A stretch of 64,000 bases of DNA from Zhihengliuella flava (GCF_015751895.1 NZ_JADOTZ010000001.1:1984001-2048000); one strand, 5' to 3'. Shown: positions 44,272 to 52,262, counted from the first letter of the stretch. A program made the numbers and translations. Notes: generated from the sequence alone by a model not told the origin.

Positions 44272-45605
44272 TCGCACTCTTCGTTTTCGTTGCGGTCATC
44301 GTCGTCTGGAACGTGATCGTCAAACGCAATATGGGCGAGGCGATGATTCTTGGTTTCCTGTCGACGCTCATTTTTGCCGGAACGGCGGCTCCGTCGGTTG
44401 CTGCGGAGTCATTGGTAGAAGCCACAGAATCTGAAGTGTTGTATGCCGCCGCGGCCTTCGTTTTTATGACCTACTTCGTGGAGAAGGTCGGTGTCATTGG
44501 AAAGCTCGTGGGCATTCTCTCGTCGGCACTGGGGCGCTTCCGCGGTGGTCCGGCGCTCGTCGATACGGTCACCTCTGGTGTCATGGGTGCGTTGGCTGGC
44601 GGCTCGAACACGGGCAATGCCGCGGCATCAGGTTCGATCACTGGGCCTTGGCTGATCAAGGCGGGTTGGACGCGGTCGCGCGCTGCCACGGTCATTGCTG
44701 GCAACGCCGGATTGGGTGCCGCGCTTCCGCCAAGCGCATCCATGATCATCATGATTGGCTTCGCAGGGTCCATGGTGACGACGAGCCAGGTCTACGTGGC
44801 CCTTTTGGTGGCGGGTCTCTATCAAGTGGCGTGGCGCATTCTGCTGACTCTCTGGTTCGTGAGGAAAGACGGCATTCCGGCCAATGCTATGAACGGGGCG
44901 GGTGCGGTCTCGCAGAACTGGCGTACCGGCTGGACCTCGACGCTCATATTCCTCGGCGCTTTGATTCCTATCTTCGTAACGGTTGGCCCGTTGGCCGATG
45001 CTTTGCGGTCAACCGGGCGCTATGGCGAATCTCTCGACGAGATCTCACTGATTGTGTGGATTCCCATCCTGATTATTGCCATTAGTGCTGCGGTGGGTTG
45101 GCGCGAACTGCCGCGCTCCGTGGCCGGGTGGTGGTCGTTCTTCCGCGATAGCGTGCCGCACTTTTTCACGATCGGTGTTTTGCTGTATTTCGCGATCGCA
45201 GCCAGCCAGGTCCTCGACCGGCTGGGACTGGCCGCGGACGTTGATCAAGTGATCGGGGGCCTGAACATCCCGGCATGGCTCTTGGTCACCGTCGTGGGAT
45301 TCATGGTGGTTTTGGTGGCTGGCCCGCTGTCATCAACGGCGACGCTGTCCGCGGTTGGTCAGGTCTCACTGGTGACGCTCGTGGGCGCCGGTATTGATCC
45401 GCTTCTGGCCGTCATTGCCCTCCTCGTTTTTGCCTCGACCGAGGGTGCTTCGCCCCCGGCGTCGGGGTCGATCTTCGTCGCTTGCGGTATCACTGGTGCC
45501 AAACCGGAGAGCACTTTCATCCCGCTCATCATTTACTACGTGCTGCCGATCACGCTACTGGGCGTGCTCATTGCCACGGGTGTCGTGCCCGTGCCTCTTA
45601 GCTAG
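44256..45605 (+). CDS. DctM-like (TRAP large subunit) permease
   Basis: The 449-residue protein has about 12 helices and DctM-type features: GALAGGSNTGNAAASGSITG with WLIKAGWTRSRAATVIAGNA, GLGAALPPSASMIIMIGFAG, and a second-half repeat (GPLSSTATLSAVGQVSL, STEGASPPASGSIFVACG). TRAP systems normally need a periplasmic binding protein and a small membrane subunit; only a tiny membrane protein follows and no binding protein is seen in the window. It should import the substrate of the fusion enzyme, perhaps a carboxylate. AGGAG lies seven bases before the ATG. Confidence 0.8.
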   Translation: MPTALIALFVFVAVIVVWNVIVKRNMGEAMILGFLSTLIFAGTAAPSVAAESLVEATESEVLYAAAAFVFMTYFVEKVGVIGKLVGILSSALGRFRGGPALVDTVTSGVMGALAGGSNTGNAAASGSITGPWLIKAGWTRSRAATVIAGNAGLGAALPPSASMIIMIGFAGSMVTTSQVYVALLVAGLYQVAWRILLTLWFVRKDGIPANAMNGAGAVSQNWRTGWTSTLIFLGALIPIFVTVGPLADALRSTGRYGESLDEISLIVWIPILIIAISAAVGWRELPRSVAGWWSFFRDSVPHFFTIGVLLYFAIAASQVLDRLGLAADVDQVIGGLNIPAWLLVTVVGFMVVLVAGPLSSTATLSAVGQVSLVTLVGAGIDPLLAVIALLVFASTEGASPPASGSIFVACGITGAKPESTFIPLIIYYVLPITLLGVLIATGVVPVPLS

Positions 45606-45614
45606 GAGTTAGAA

Positions 45615-45857
45615 ATGCGTCAAACGATGAATCAGGTTCTGACCTCACTGTATGCAGTGGCGATGATCGTCTTCCTCGTGCTGGCCTTCGGGCTGGTACT
45701 GACCCAGGCCGCCGGGCTCTTCTTCGGCCAAGGACAGTGGATCGCTGGCGCCTCGGAAGCGTTGCTTCGACCGGCCATTATCACGGCTGTCGTCGCGGGT
45801 CTCTTTGGTTTCGCTGTGTTCAATGTCCGTGGCACGTCCGAAAAGGAACAGGACTAG
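45615..45857 (+). CDS. Small two-helix membrane protein, probable permease partner
   Basis: An 80-residue protein nine bases after the permease stop, with AGGAG before its ATG. It consists of two hydrophobic helices (LYAVAMIVFLVLAFGLVLTQ and AIITAVVAGLFGFAVFNV) and a charged tail (RGTSEKEQD). It is smaller than a usual DctQ subunit (about 150 residues, four helices). A role as accessory subunit is inferred from position only. Confidence 0.75.
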   Translation: MRQTMNQVLTSLYAVAMIVFLVLAFGLVLTQAAGLFFGQGQWIAGASEALLRPAIITAVVAGLFGFAVFNVRGTSEKEQD

Positions 45858-45883
45858 GAGGCCATTTCAGGCTGTTCACGAGG

Positions 45884-45967
45884 GGGCGTGGCCCCCGCAC
45901 AACGTGTGCGGGGGCCACGCCCTTTCTGTGTTGGGTGACCGCGTGGATGGGACCACGGCCGTGGCGA
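45884..45967. repeat. Right direct repeat of the cassette, with terminator copy B
   Basis: 84 bases matching 41894-41974. The stem here is GGGCGTGGCCCCCGCACA with its complement (18 bp, loop ACG); compared with copy A both arms carry one extra C/G, a compensated change that keeps the stem perfect. It lies 26 bases after the small membrane-protein gene and can end the cassette transcript. Confidence 0.85.
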
Positions 45968-46098
45968 CTGCCGTGAGTGCAGATGGGCGCTTGGCGCCGC
46001 GCACGGTCACGGCGCGGCGTAGATCTGCTGCGCCAGCTCGATCATCGCCTGCGCGCCTGCCGACTCACAGCTGTAGCGCACCGTAAATCAGGCAGCGA

Positions 46099-46156
46099 AA
46101 AGCCCCGGTACCAACCAGCCTGAGGGGAAAGGGGGCGTGGTTGGGACCGGGGCTTT
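46099..46156 (-). terminator. Terminator of the rhamnose transporter operon
   Basis: AAAGCCCCGGTACCAACC pairs with GGTTGGGACCGGGGCTTT with a single mismatch. On the minus strand the arm ends in GGGGCTTTT, a usable U tract. Confidence 0.88.
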
Positions 46157-46170
46157 GCGATCCGCCGGAC

Positions 46171-47499
46171 TTACTGCCTGTCGGCGGTGGTCTGCTGGGC
46201 GGTGGCCTGTGGGGCCTCGCCCGGTGCGGCGCCGTAGCGCTCGGCCTCAATCTCCTCGAGGGTGCGTCCGCTGGTGTTGGGTGCGCCAATCCAGCCGATG
46301 ATCATCGCGGCAACCAGCAGGGCGATCATGATGACGCCCACGAAGGCGACGCCCTGTTCGGCCAGCATGGTCGGGAACCAGTAGCTGAGCACGCCCACCA
46401 AGATGCGTGCCACGAAGAACAGCACGCCCTGGGCGCTGGCCCGGTACTTGGTGGCGAACATTTCTGCGGCCCACAGCGCGTAGAAGGCCTGGGCGCCGAT
46501 GCCGGCGGAGACGCCCCAGAGGACGGCGAAGAGGATGAGCATCGGCATGGTGATGTTGGCGAAGACCAGCAGGATCCATGCGGCGATGCCCAGAATCGCA
46601 CCGATGACGTAGAGCTTGCGGCGGCTCATCCGGTCCGCAAACTTCATGAAGCCGAAGTAGGTGGCGGCCACCGTGCAGGTCCACAGCAGCACCTGCAGCA
46701 GGTTCTGCTGCGTGCCGGACTCGACACCGGCGGACTCGTAGACGCGCGGCATGAAAATGCCCATTTGCCCGGCCACCAGGTTCCAGAGGGCGTAGACGCC
46801 GGTGAGGAAGAGCAGGGCCTTGACGTTGTTCTTGTTCAGCAGCAGCTCGCGGTAGTTGCGGCGCTTGATGCCCGTGGACGCCTCCGTGGCCAAGCGTTCT
46901 TCGTTGGACTTCTTCCACGTGTTCGATTCGCCGAGGCCGCGCCGGACCCACCAGGTGATGAACGCGACCACAAAGAGGTGCGCAAAGATTATGCGGGAGC
47001 CGAGCAGACCCAGCGGGACCACGAGTGTGGCGAAGAGGAACACCAAGGCCGGGCCGAGGGACCAGGCCAACTGAGCCGAGCCGACGTGCTTGGCGCGGTC
47101 CGTGGCCGGGGCTTCCTCCGCAATGTAGGTCCAGGCCACGGGGACACCGGCGCCGACGGCGATGCCGGTCAACACCACGCCGGTCAGCAGCATGGCTGGG
47201 TGGGTGGCGAAGACCACCAGCAGCGTGCCCAGCATGTAGACCACTAGGTCATAGGTGTAGATGAACTTGCGGCCGAAGCGGTCTCCGGCCCAGCCGCCGA
47301 GCAGGGCGCCGACAGCGGCGCCGAAGGCGTTGGCGCTGATGGCGGCGACGAGGCCGATGATCAGGTTGGAGAAGCCGAAGTACTCCTGCCAGAAGCCGAG
47401 GGAGGTGGCCAGAGCGATGATGGAGCCGGCTTCGATGTAGTTGGACATGGCGACGGCGATGGTCGCCTTCCAACCAGTGACCTTGGGTTTGGTGGACAT
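46171..47499 (-). CDS. MFS transporter, probable L-rhamnose uptake
   Basis: The 442-residue protein has 12 predicted helices with GGWAGDRFGRKFIYTYDLVV between helices 2 and 3 and YAAEMFATKYRASAQG-like features (WAAEMFATKYRASAQGVLFF) in the second half, typical of sugar/metabolite MFS carriers. AAAGGAA lies five bases before the ATG. It follows rhaM by 55 bases in the same direction and shares its operators, so rhamnose is the likely substrate. This is context inference; no RhaT- or RhaY-specific motif is used. Confidence 0.87.
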   Translation of the reverse strand: MSTKPKVTGWKATIAVAMSNYIEAGSIIALATSLGFWQEYFGFSNLIIGLVAAISANAFGAAVGALLGGWAGDRFGRKFIYTYDLVVYMLGTLLVVFATHPAMLLTGVVLTGIAVGAGVPVAWTYIAEEAPATDRAKHVGSAQLAWSLGPALVFLFATLVVPLGLLGSRIIFAHLFVVAFITWWVRRGLGESNTWKKSNEERLATEASTGIKRRNYRELLLNKNNVKALLFLTGVYALWNLVAGQMGIFMPRVYESAGVESGTQQNLLQVLLWTCTVAATYFGFMKFADRMSRRKLYVIGAILGIAAWILLVFANITMPMLILFAVLWGVSAGIGAQAFYALWAAEMFATKYRASAQGVLFFVARILVGVLSYWFPTMLAEQGVAFVGVIMIALLVAAMIIGWIGAPNTSGRTLEEIEAERYGAAPGEAPQATAQQTTADRQ

Positions 47500-47554
47500 C
47501 AGGTTCCTTTGGGACAGGTGCGAATCCGGCGGCGTCGATGCCCCCGGAAGCGAT

Positions 47555-47917
47555 TTATGCGAGTCGGAAGTAGGGCAGCAGCGCCTCTTGGACGCTGCCT
47601 TCGACGAAGTACTGGGCCATCTCGGCTTGCCAGCGGGTGTTCACCGGATCGGCGCCCATGGCGGCTTGGGCCGCGGCGACGTCGTCGGCCTCGAAATAGC
47701 CGACGACGAGGCCGTCCTCCTCGCGGAGGAAGAGGGTGTAATTACGCCAGCCGTGGCGGCTCAGGGCCTCCAGCATCTCCGGCCACACGCGCTGGTGGAC
47801 GTCGACGTACTCGGCGAGCTTGTCCGGACGCACGTGCAGCAGGAACGCCGCGCGGGTGCCGGTCACCTCGCTGGAGAGCTGGACCAGATCCTCGAGGGAG
47901 CTGTTGTTCGTGCCCAT
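47555..47917 (-). CDS. rhaM: L-rhamnose mutarotase
   Basis: Interconverts the anomers of L-rhamnose. The 120-residue dimeric ferredoxin-like protein contains the family motif HQRVWPEMLEALSRHGWRNY followed by TLFLREEDGLVVGYFEADD, and near the C-terminus the region MAQYFVEGS. AAAGGAG precedes the ATG. First gene of a two-gene operon with the transporter, under two LacI-type palindromes. Confidence 0.95.
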   Translation of the reverse strand: MGTNNSSLEDLVQLSSEVTGTRAAFLLHVRPDKLAEYVDVHQRVWPEMLEALSRHGWRNYTLFLREEDGLVVGYFEADDVAAAQAAMGADPVNTRWQAEMAQYFVEGSVQEALLPYFRLA

Positions 47918-47941
47918 GTCGACTCCTTTGCAGTCATGGGA

Positions 47942-47953
47942 TGAATCGATTCA
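47942..47953. promoter_or_regulatory. LacI-type operator, rhaM proximal
   Basis: TGAATCGATTCA is a perfect 12-bp palindrome 25 bases before the rhaM start, the best match to the motif found before rhaI. Confidence 0.78.
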
Positions 47954-48025
47954 AAGCGTATGCCGAACCGCCGCATTGCGTGCGTCATCACGTGGCCGTG
48001 TGATGCCTATCGCTGTGACACATCT

Positions 48026-48053
48026 ATCCTACTCCCATTTTGAGACGTTTCAA
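48026..48053 (-). promoter_or_regulatory. rhaM promoter overlapping an operator
   Basis: TTGAAA (48053-48048), 16 bases, then TAGGAT (48031-48026) on the minus strand. The operator TGAGACGTTTCA (48041-48052) covers the -35, a layout that lets a bound repressor block RNA polymerase. Confidence 0.7.
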
Positions 48054-48111
48054 CCGAGCTGTCCGGTCCCTCACCTGACCTGCGGGGATGGGCTAAGACG
48101 CGTCGATCATT

Positions 48112-48185
48112 TGGCCCCGTTCTTCGCTGCTTCGTCGCCGTCGATGTGCCGCTCTGCGGGTTCTGCGGCACGGACAACGGGGCCA
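48112..48185. repeat. 74-nt palindromic element, copy 2
   Basis: TGGCCCCGTT (48112-48121) and AACGGGGCCA (48176-48185) close a 74-nt unit, the same length as copies 1 and 3. Its first 18 bases equal those of copy 1 read in reverse, and TGCGGCAC is shared near the other end. It lies 103 bases downstream of the DUF559 gene. Confidence 0.75.
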
Positions 48186-48288
48186 TGTGGCGCAGAGCGT
48201 GACTGCAGCCGCGGGCGCCCGGCCACGTGACGCTGCGCGTGGCAGCGCGTGACCGGCCGGCCGCCCACCGGCCATGCGGCGCACACGG

Positions 48289-49101
48289 CTAGCGCAGCCG
48301 GGCCAGCACCGCGGCCACCTGCGCCTTGACGCCGTCCGGGTCATTCCAGATCTGCTCGGCCCGGAAGCGCAGCGTCACGAAGTGGCCGGCGGACGCCTGG
48401 TTGGTCCGGTCCATGTCCCGGCGCCACTGCTCCCGGTTGCCATGAAACTCGTAGCCGTCCGCCTCGATGATGAGATACCCCTCGACGAGGAAATCCACGC
48501 GCCCGATTCCCGGCAGGTGGGCCTGGGCCACGTAACGGACGCCCAGTTCCTCCAGCAGCAGCCTGAGGTTGACCTCGAGGATGGATTCCGATGTGCCCCG
48601 AACGCGCCTCAGATACCGGCGGGCCGGCCCGGTCTTCGTGCCGAGGAGGGGGAGGACATCCGCGGTGCTGAGGCCGAGTGTCACCACGGCCGATTCGACG
48701 AGGGGAATGCTCTCCGCCGGTGGCAGGCAGCCGAGCGCGTGGGCGCAAACCTCGGCGAGTGGTAGCACGAGTGCGCCCCGGATACCGCGGTCTGCGTACC
48801 GGCGGTGGGCGATCACTGCGCCCGGCGTCGGATCGCCCTGAATCACCGCGACGTGCGCCTGACGGGGCGTGCGCCGCACCCACAGCCCCAGGCGCGCGGC
48901 CGCGGAAACACACGTGAGCGCGCCACCCAGCGAGGCCGCGGCGCGCACGTCCGGGGGCGCCTCGCGGTGGGCGAGGACGCCGTGCCGCACGCGGTCATGC
49001 TCGCGCTGCAGGCGTTGGTACTGGCTTGGGGTGAAGCCCTCCGCGAGGAAGTCTCGGCGGCGCACCACGAGCCGGCGAGTCAAGAATTCTTCGGGTTCCA
49101 T
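48289..49101 (-). CDS. DUF559-domain, Vsr-like endonuclease fold protein
   Basis: The 270-residue protein has an N-terminal part with a possible winged helix (FLAEGFTPSQYQRLQREHDR, then VRHGVLAHR), a middle region, and a C-terminal DUF559 domain (about 185-268) with the PD-(D/E)xK-like core: E near SESILEVNLRLLLEE, IGRVDFLV, then YLIIEADGYEFHGNREQWRR and an Arg/Asp-rich helix. Such proteins are frequent orphan genes in actinobacteria and their function is not established. The gene is bracketed by two 74-nt palindromic elements (48112 and 49173). A nuclease role is inferred from the fold only. Confidence 0.82.
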   Translation of the reverse strand: MEPEEFLTRRLVVRRRDFLAEGFTPSQYQRLQREHDRVRHGVLAHREAPPDVRAAASLGGALTCVSAAARLGLWVRRTPRQAHVAVIQGDPTPGAVIAHRRYADRGIRGALVLPLAEVCAHALGCLPPAESIPLVESAVVTLGLSTADVLPLLGTKTGPARRYLRRVRGTSESILEVNLRLLLEELGVRYVAQAHLPGIGRVDFLVEGYLIIEADGYEFHGNREQWRRDMDRTNQASAGHFVTLRFRAEQIWNDPDGVKAQVAAVLARLR

Positions 49102-49172
49102 GCCCTCATCATGGGTCCGAGGCCGCGGCGGTGCCGGGCCACCCGGCCGAGATGTGGAGGGCTAGGCCTACT

Positions 49173-49246
49173 TTGCCCCGTTGTGGACGGCAGGTCCGGC
49201 GGCTTGCCGCGGAAATTCGGGCCTGCCGCCGTCGACAACGGGGCAA
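49173..49246. repeat. 74-nt palindromic element, copy 3
   Basis: TTGCCCCGTTGT (49173-49184) and ACAACGGGGCAA (49235-49246) form a perfect 12-bp terminal repeat. An inner GACGGCAGG/CCTGCCGCCGTC pairing with one bulge extends the stem. The loop contains GCGGAAATTC, also present in copy 1. It lies 71 bases upstream of the DUF559 start and 13 bases beyond the lutC stop. Confidence 0.78.
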
Positions 49247-49258
49247 CATGGCGGACGG

Positions 49259-49921
49259 CTACGCGTCGGTGACAATCACCACGTCAAGCACGCGCGGTCC
49301 ATGCACGCCCTCGACGCGCTCCAGCTCGATGTCGCTCGTCGCGCTCGGCCCGGAAATCCACGTTTGGGGGCTGGTGACGTCGAGCCGCGGCAGGGCTTCG
49401 GGCAGCAGCTGCACAATGGTCGACGCCGGCACCACGCACACGTGATGGTCCGGCACCAGCGAAATCGCCCGCCGCCCCTGCGCGCGGGAGCCATCCAGAA
49501 TGATCGTCCCGGATTCCGCCACGGAGACCGCCGAGGACGTCACCACGGCATCGATCGCATCGAGCTCTTCGACGCTGAGCGGCGCCTCGCGCGAGTCCCG
49601 GTAGCACCGCACCCCGTCACCGAGGTCCGCCAACCAGGCGTCGTCCAGGCCGTCCGGAACCACGCACGACGCCGCCGCGGACAGCCGCGCCGCGACCGTC
49701 GCCGGGACCTCGGCGGAGGGGACGACGTCGACGCGCGCCTTGTAGTCGATCAGCCGGTCCGTGAGGAGGTCCATGAGTTCGTCAGGCCCCAGTGTGGAGG
49801 TGCGCCGGTACTCGCGCGGCACGTCCGGAACCGGCGGGGCATCGGCCAGCGCGGAGCGAATACGGCCAAAAATTTCCTCGCGGGCACTCACCGCGCCTTG
49901 CGACTTCTCTGGCGCGCTCAT
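49259..49921 (-). CDS. lutC: Lactate utilization protein C (LUD domain)
   Basis: The 220-residue LutC/YkgG-type protein belongs to the iron-sulfur lactate oxidation complex that converts L-lactate to pyruvate. The LUD domain shows TSSAVSVAESGTIILDGSRA and ISLVPDHHVCVVPASTIVQ, with TWISGPSATSDIELERVEGV near the end. The ATG overlaps the lutB stop by four bases (ATGA). The frame is open much further upstream but that part is the overlap with lutB. Confidence 0.94.
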   Translation of the reverse strand: MSAPEKSQGAVSAREEIFGRIRSALADAPPVPDVPREYRRTSTLGPDELMDLLTDRLIDYKARVDVVPSAEVPATVAARLSAAASCVVPDGLDDAWLADLGDGVRCYRDSREAPLSVEELDAIDAVVTSSAVSVAESGTIILDGSRAQGRRAISLVPDHHVCVVPASTIVQLLPEALPRLDVTSPQTWISGPSATSDIELERVEGVHGPRVLDVVIVTDA

Positions 49922-51402
49922 CCGCGGCCCTCCTTCTTCCACCAGTCCCGGAAGGACTGGGCGGGCGGGGCCGGGATGTCGCGCGAGGACGTCCACGCGC
50001 CCGCGAGCTTGCCCGGAAGCTTCTTGATTTTCTTCTGCCTCCCCGCGGCCAAGCGGCCCACCGGGAGCGCCTTCTCCATGAGGTTGAGCACCTTGCCAGA
50101 GGACAGTGCGATCTCGGCACCCTTCATGAGCAGGTCCATCTCGCTCGGGAGCTTGCGCTGCTGGTGCTGGGCCGCCACGTCCTCGCCGCGCAGGTGCACC
50201 AAGATGTCGGGGATGTTGATCTTGACGGGGCATGCGTCGTAGCAGGCGCCGCAGAGGCTGGAGGCGTAGGGCAAGGAACCGTTGTCCTCGGCCTCGATGC
50301 CGGTCATGAGCGGGGAGAGGATCGCGCCGATCGGGCCCGGGTAGGTGGATCCGTAGGCGTGCCCGCCGGTGCGCTCGTAGACCGGGCACACATTCATGCA
50401 GGCCGAGCAGCGGATGCAATTCAGGGCCGTGCGCCCGTACTGATCGGCCAGCGCGTTGGTGCGCCCGTTGTCGATCAGGACGATGTGCATGTTCTTCGGC
50501 CCGTCGCCCTCCGTCACGCCGGTCCAGACGGAGGTGTACGGATTCATGCGCTCGCCGGTGGAGGAGCGCGGCAGTAGCTGCATGAAGACCTCGAGGTCTT
50601 GGGCGGTGGGCAGGACCTTCTCAATGCCCATGACCGTGATGAGGGTGTCCGGGAGGGTCAGGCACATGCGTCCGTTGCCTTCGGATTCGACGACGCCGAG
50701 CGTGCCCGTATCGGCGAGGGCAAAGTTGGCCCCGGAGATGGCCACCTGGGCGGAGAGGAACTTCTTGCGCAGGTGGGCGCGGGCGGCCATGGCCAGCTCG
50801 GGCGGGTTGTCTGTCAGGTCCGGGTCCACCTGCGGCATCTGGCGCAGGAAGATGTCCTTGACCTCGGTGCGATTCTTGTGGATCGCTGGCACCAGAATAT
50901 GGCTCGGCTTGTCCTCGCCGAGTTGGACGATGAGCTCGGCCAAGTCCGTCTCGAACGCCGCGATGCCCTCCGACTCCAGGTGCTCGTTGAGCCCGATCTC
51001 TTGGGTGGCCATGGACTTGACCTTGACCACTTCGTCGGACCCGGTCTGGCGCACCAGGTCGGTGACAATCCGGTTGGCTTCCTCCGCGTCCCGTGCCCAG
51101 TGGACCACGCCTCCGCGGGCCGTGAAGTTCTTCTCGAACTCTTCCAGCAGCGCCGGCAGGTTGGCCATGGCCGCGTTCTTCGTGGCGGCTCCGGCGTCCC
51201 GCAGCGCCTCCCAGTCGTCGAGCTCGCCGACCACCTTGAGGCGCTTGTCCCGAATGGTGTGGGTGGCGTGGCGCAGGTTGGAGCGTAGCTGCGCGTTGCC
51301 CAGCTCCCGGGTGGCGGCCTGGGGGAAAGGCTCACTCGCATGCAAGTTTCCGTGGCCGGCCGTATCCCGCACGGCCGGCATGCCCATGAAGGTGGTGCTC
51401 AT
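49918..51402 (-). CDS. lutB: Lactate utilization iron-sulfur protein B
   Basis: The 494-residue protein has an N-terminal LUD domain (ISGANFALADTGTLGVVESE is its hallmark) and a C-terminal ferredoxin-like part with two [4Fe-4S] motifs: CIRCSACMNVCPVYERTGGH and CGACYDACPVKINIPDIL. It is the electron-transfer core of LutABC. Its ATG overlaps the lutA stop by four bases and its stop overlaps the lutC start, so the three genes are translationally coupled. Confidence 0.96.
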   Translation of the reverse strand: MSTTFMGMPAVRDTAGHGNLHASEPFPQAATRELGNAQLRSNLRHATHTIRDKRLKVVGELDDWEALRDAGAATKNAAMANLPALLEEFEKNFTARGGVVHWARDAEEANRIVTDLVRQTGSDEVVKVKSMATQEIGLNEHLESEGIAAFETDLAELIVQLGEDKPSHILVPAIHKNRTEVKDIFLRQMPQVDPDLTDNPPELAMAARAHLRKKFLSAQVAISGANFALADTGTLGVVESEGNGRMCLTLPDTLITVMGIEKVLPTAQDLEVFMQLLPRSSTGERMNPYTSVWTGVTEGDGPKNMHIVLIDNGRTNALADQYGRTALNCIRCSACMNVCPVYERTGGHAYGSTYPGPIGAILSPLMTGIEAEDNGSLPYASSLCGACYDACPVKINIPDILVHLRGEDVAAQHQQRKLPSEMDLLMKGAEIALSSGKVLNLMEKALPVGRLAAGRQKKIKKLPGKLAGAWTSSRDIPAPPAQSFRDWWKKEGRG

Positions 51403-52199
51403 CGCGTGGCTCCCGTCGTCGTGTCTGTGGCCGCGGGGGCGGGCGCAGGGGAATCGATGGTGGAGGCGAGGATTTCTGCGAGGTGGAGCGTGCCCGCAGC
51501 GTCGCCGGCGCGGGAGAGGCCGCCGCCGATGTGCATCAGGCAGGAGGCGTCGCCGCCGGAGCACAGGCTGGCTCCGGTGGATCGGATGCTCGCGGCCTTG
51601 TCCTCGAGCATCGCGGTGGAGACTTGGGAGTTCTTCATCGAGAACGTGCCGCCGAACCCGCAGCACTGATCCGCGTCGGGGAGTTCGACGACGTCGATGC
51701 CACCGACCGTCTTGAGCAGGTCCAGTTGCCGGTCGCCTAGGCGGAGCAGGCGCATGCCGTGGCAGGACGGGTGGTAGGTGATGGTGTGGGGGAAGTAGCT
51801 GCCGAGCTGCTCGGCGGCGTTGGTGACGCCGAGGACGTCGACGAGCAATTGGGTGAGCTCGTAGGTGGTGGCGCCGACGGCGTCAGCGCGCTCAGCGAGG
51901 TCCGTATCCCCGGCGCGTTCGGCCAGCATGCGGTGCTGGTGGCGCACCGAGGCGACGCAGGAGCCCGAGGGGGCCACGGCGACGTCGTACTCCACCGCCT
52001 CGAACGCGTGCACGTGGTTCTCGGCGACCTTGCGGGCGGCGTCGAAGTAGCCGGAGTTGGTGTGCATCTGCCCGCAACAGGCCTGGCCTGCGGGGAAGAC
52101 GACCTCGTGGCCGAGGCGTTCCAGGATTTGCACGGTGGCGCGGGCGACCGAGGGGTACATGGCGTCGACGATGCACGTGGCGAACAGTGCGATTTTCAT
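51399..52199 (-). CDS. lutA: Lactate utilization protein A (CCG-motif protein)
   Basis: The 266-residue protein carries two cysteine-rich CCG domains: FPAGQACCGQMHTNSGYF and PDADQCCGFGGTFSMKN, each preceded by conserved Cys/His (ATCIVDAMYP; YHPSCHGMRLLRLG). It opens MKIALFATCIVDAMYPSVAR. ATG 52199 with GGAGC upstream is chosen; the frame is open to 52322 but that part covers the promoter and operator. First gene of lutABC. Confidence 0.95.
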   Translation of the reverse strand: MKIALFATCIVDAMYPSVARATVQILERLGHEVVFPAGQACCGQMHTNSGYFDAARKVAENHVHAFEAVEYDVAVAPSGSCVASVRHQHRMLAERAGDTDLAERADAVGATTYELTQLLVDVLGVTNAAEQLGSYFPHTITYHPSCHGMRLLRLGDRQLDLLKTVGGIDVVELPDADQCCGFGGTFSMKNSQVSTAMLEDKAASIRSTGASLCSGGDASCLMHIGGGLSRAGDAAGTLHLAEILASTIDSPAPAPAATDTTTGATR

Positions 52200-52222
52200 G
52201 CTGCTCCGTTGCGGAAGTGGTG

Positions 52223-52262
52223 TGGTCTGACCATAGTAGGCGGCGATCCGGCATGGCGTCCA
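52223..52262 (-). promoter_or_regulatory. lutA promoter with LldR-type operator
   Basis: TGGTCTGACCA (52223-52233) matches the FadR/LldR-subfamily consensus TNGTNNNACNA. It sits directly downstream of, and touches, TACTAT (52238-52233 on the minus strand); TGGACG lies 18 bases further upstream as -35. This is where a lactate-responsive repressor would act. Confidence 0.68.

Larger units (their letters stand above)
45858..46170. other. Intergenic stretch at the right border of the cassette
   Basis: These 313 bases hold terminator copy B with its repeat (45884-45967), a short minus-strand open stretch ending at TGA 46007-46009 that looks like the tail of a lost gene (VRYSCESAGAQAMIELAQQ and a few more residues), and the terminator of the rhamnose transporter (46099-46156). 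No full gene is present. Confidence 0.6.
47918..48288. other. 371-base gap upstream of rhaM
   Basis: The gap contains the two rhaM operators, the rhaM promoter and, at 48112-48185, a 74-nt palindromic element. The rest, next to the DUF559 gene 3' end, is GC-rich with no gene or further repeat that I can support. Confidence 0.6.
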
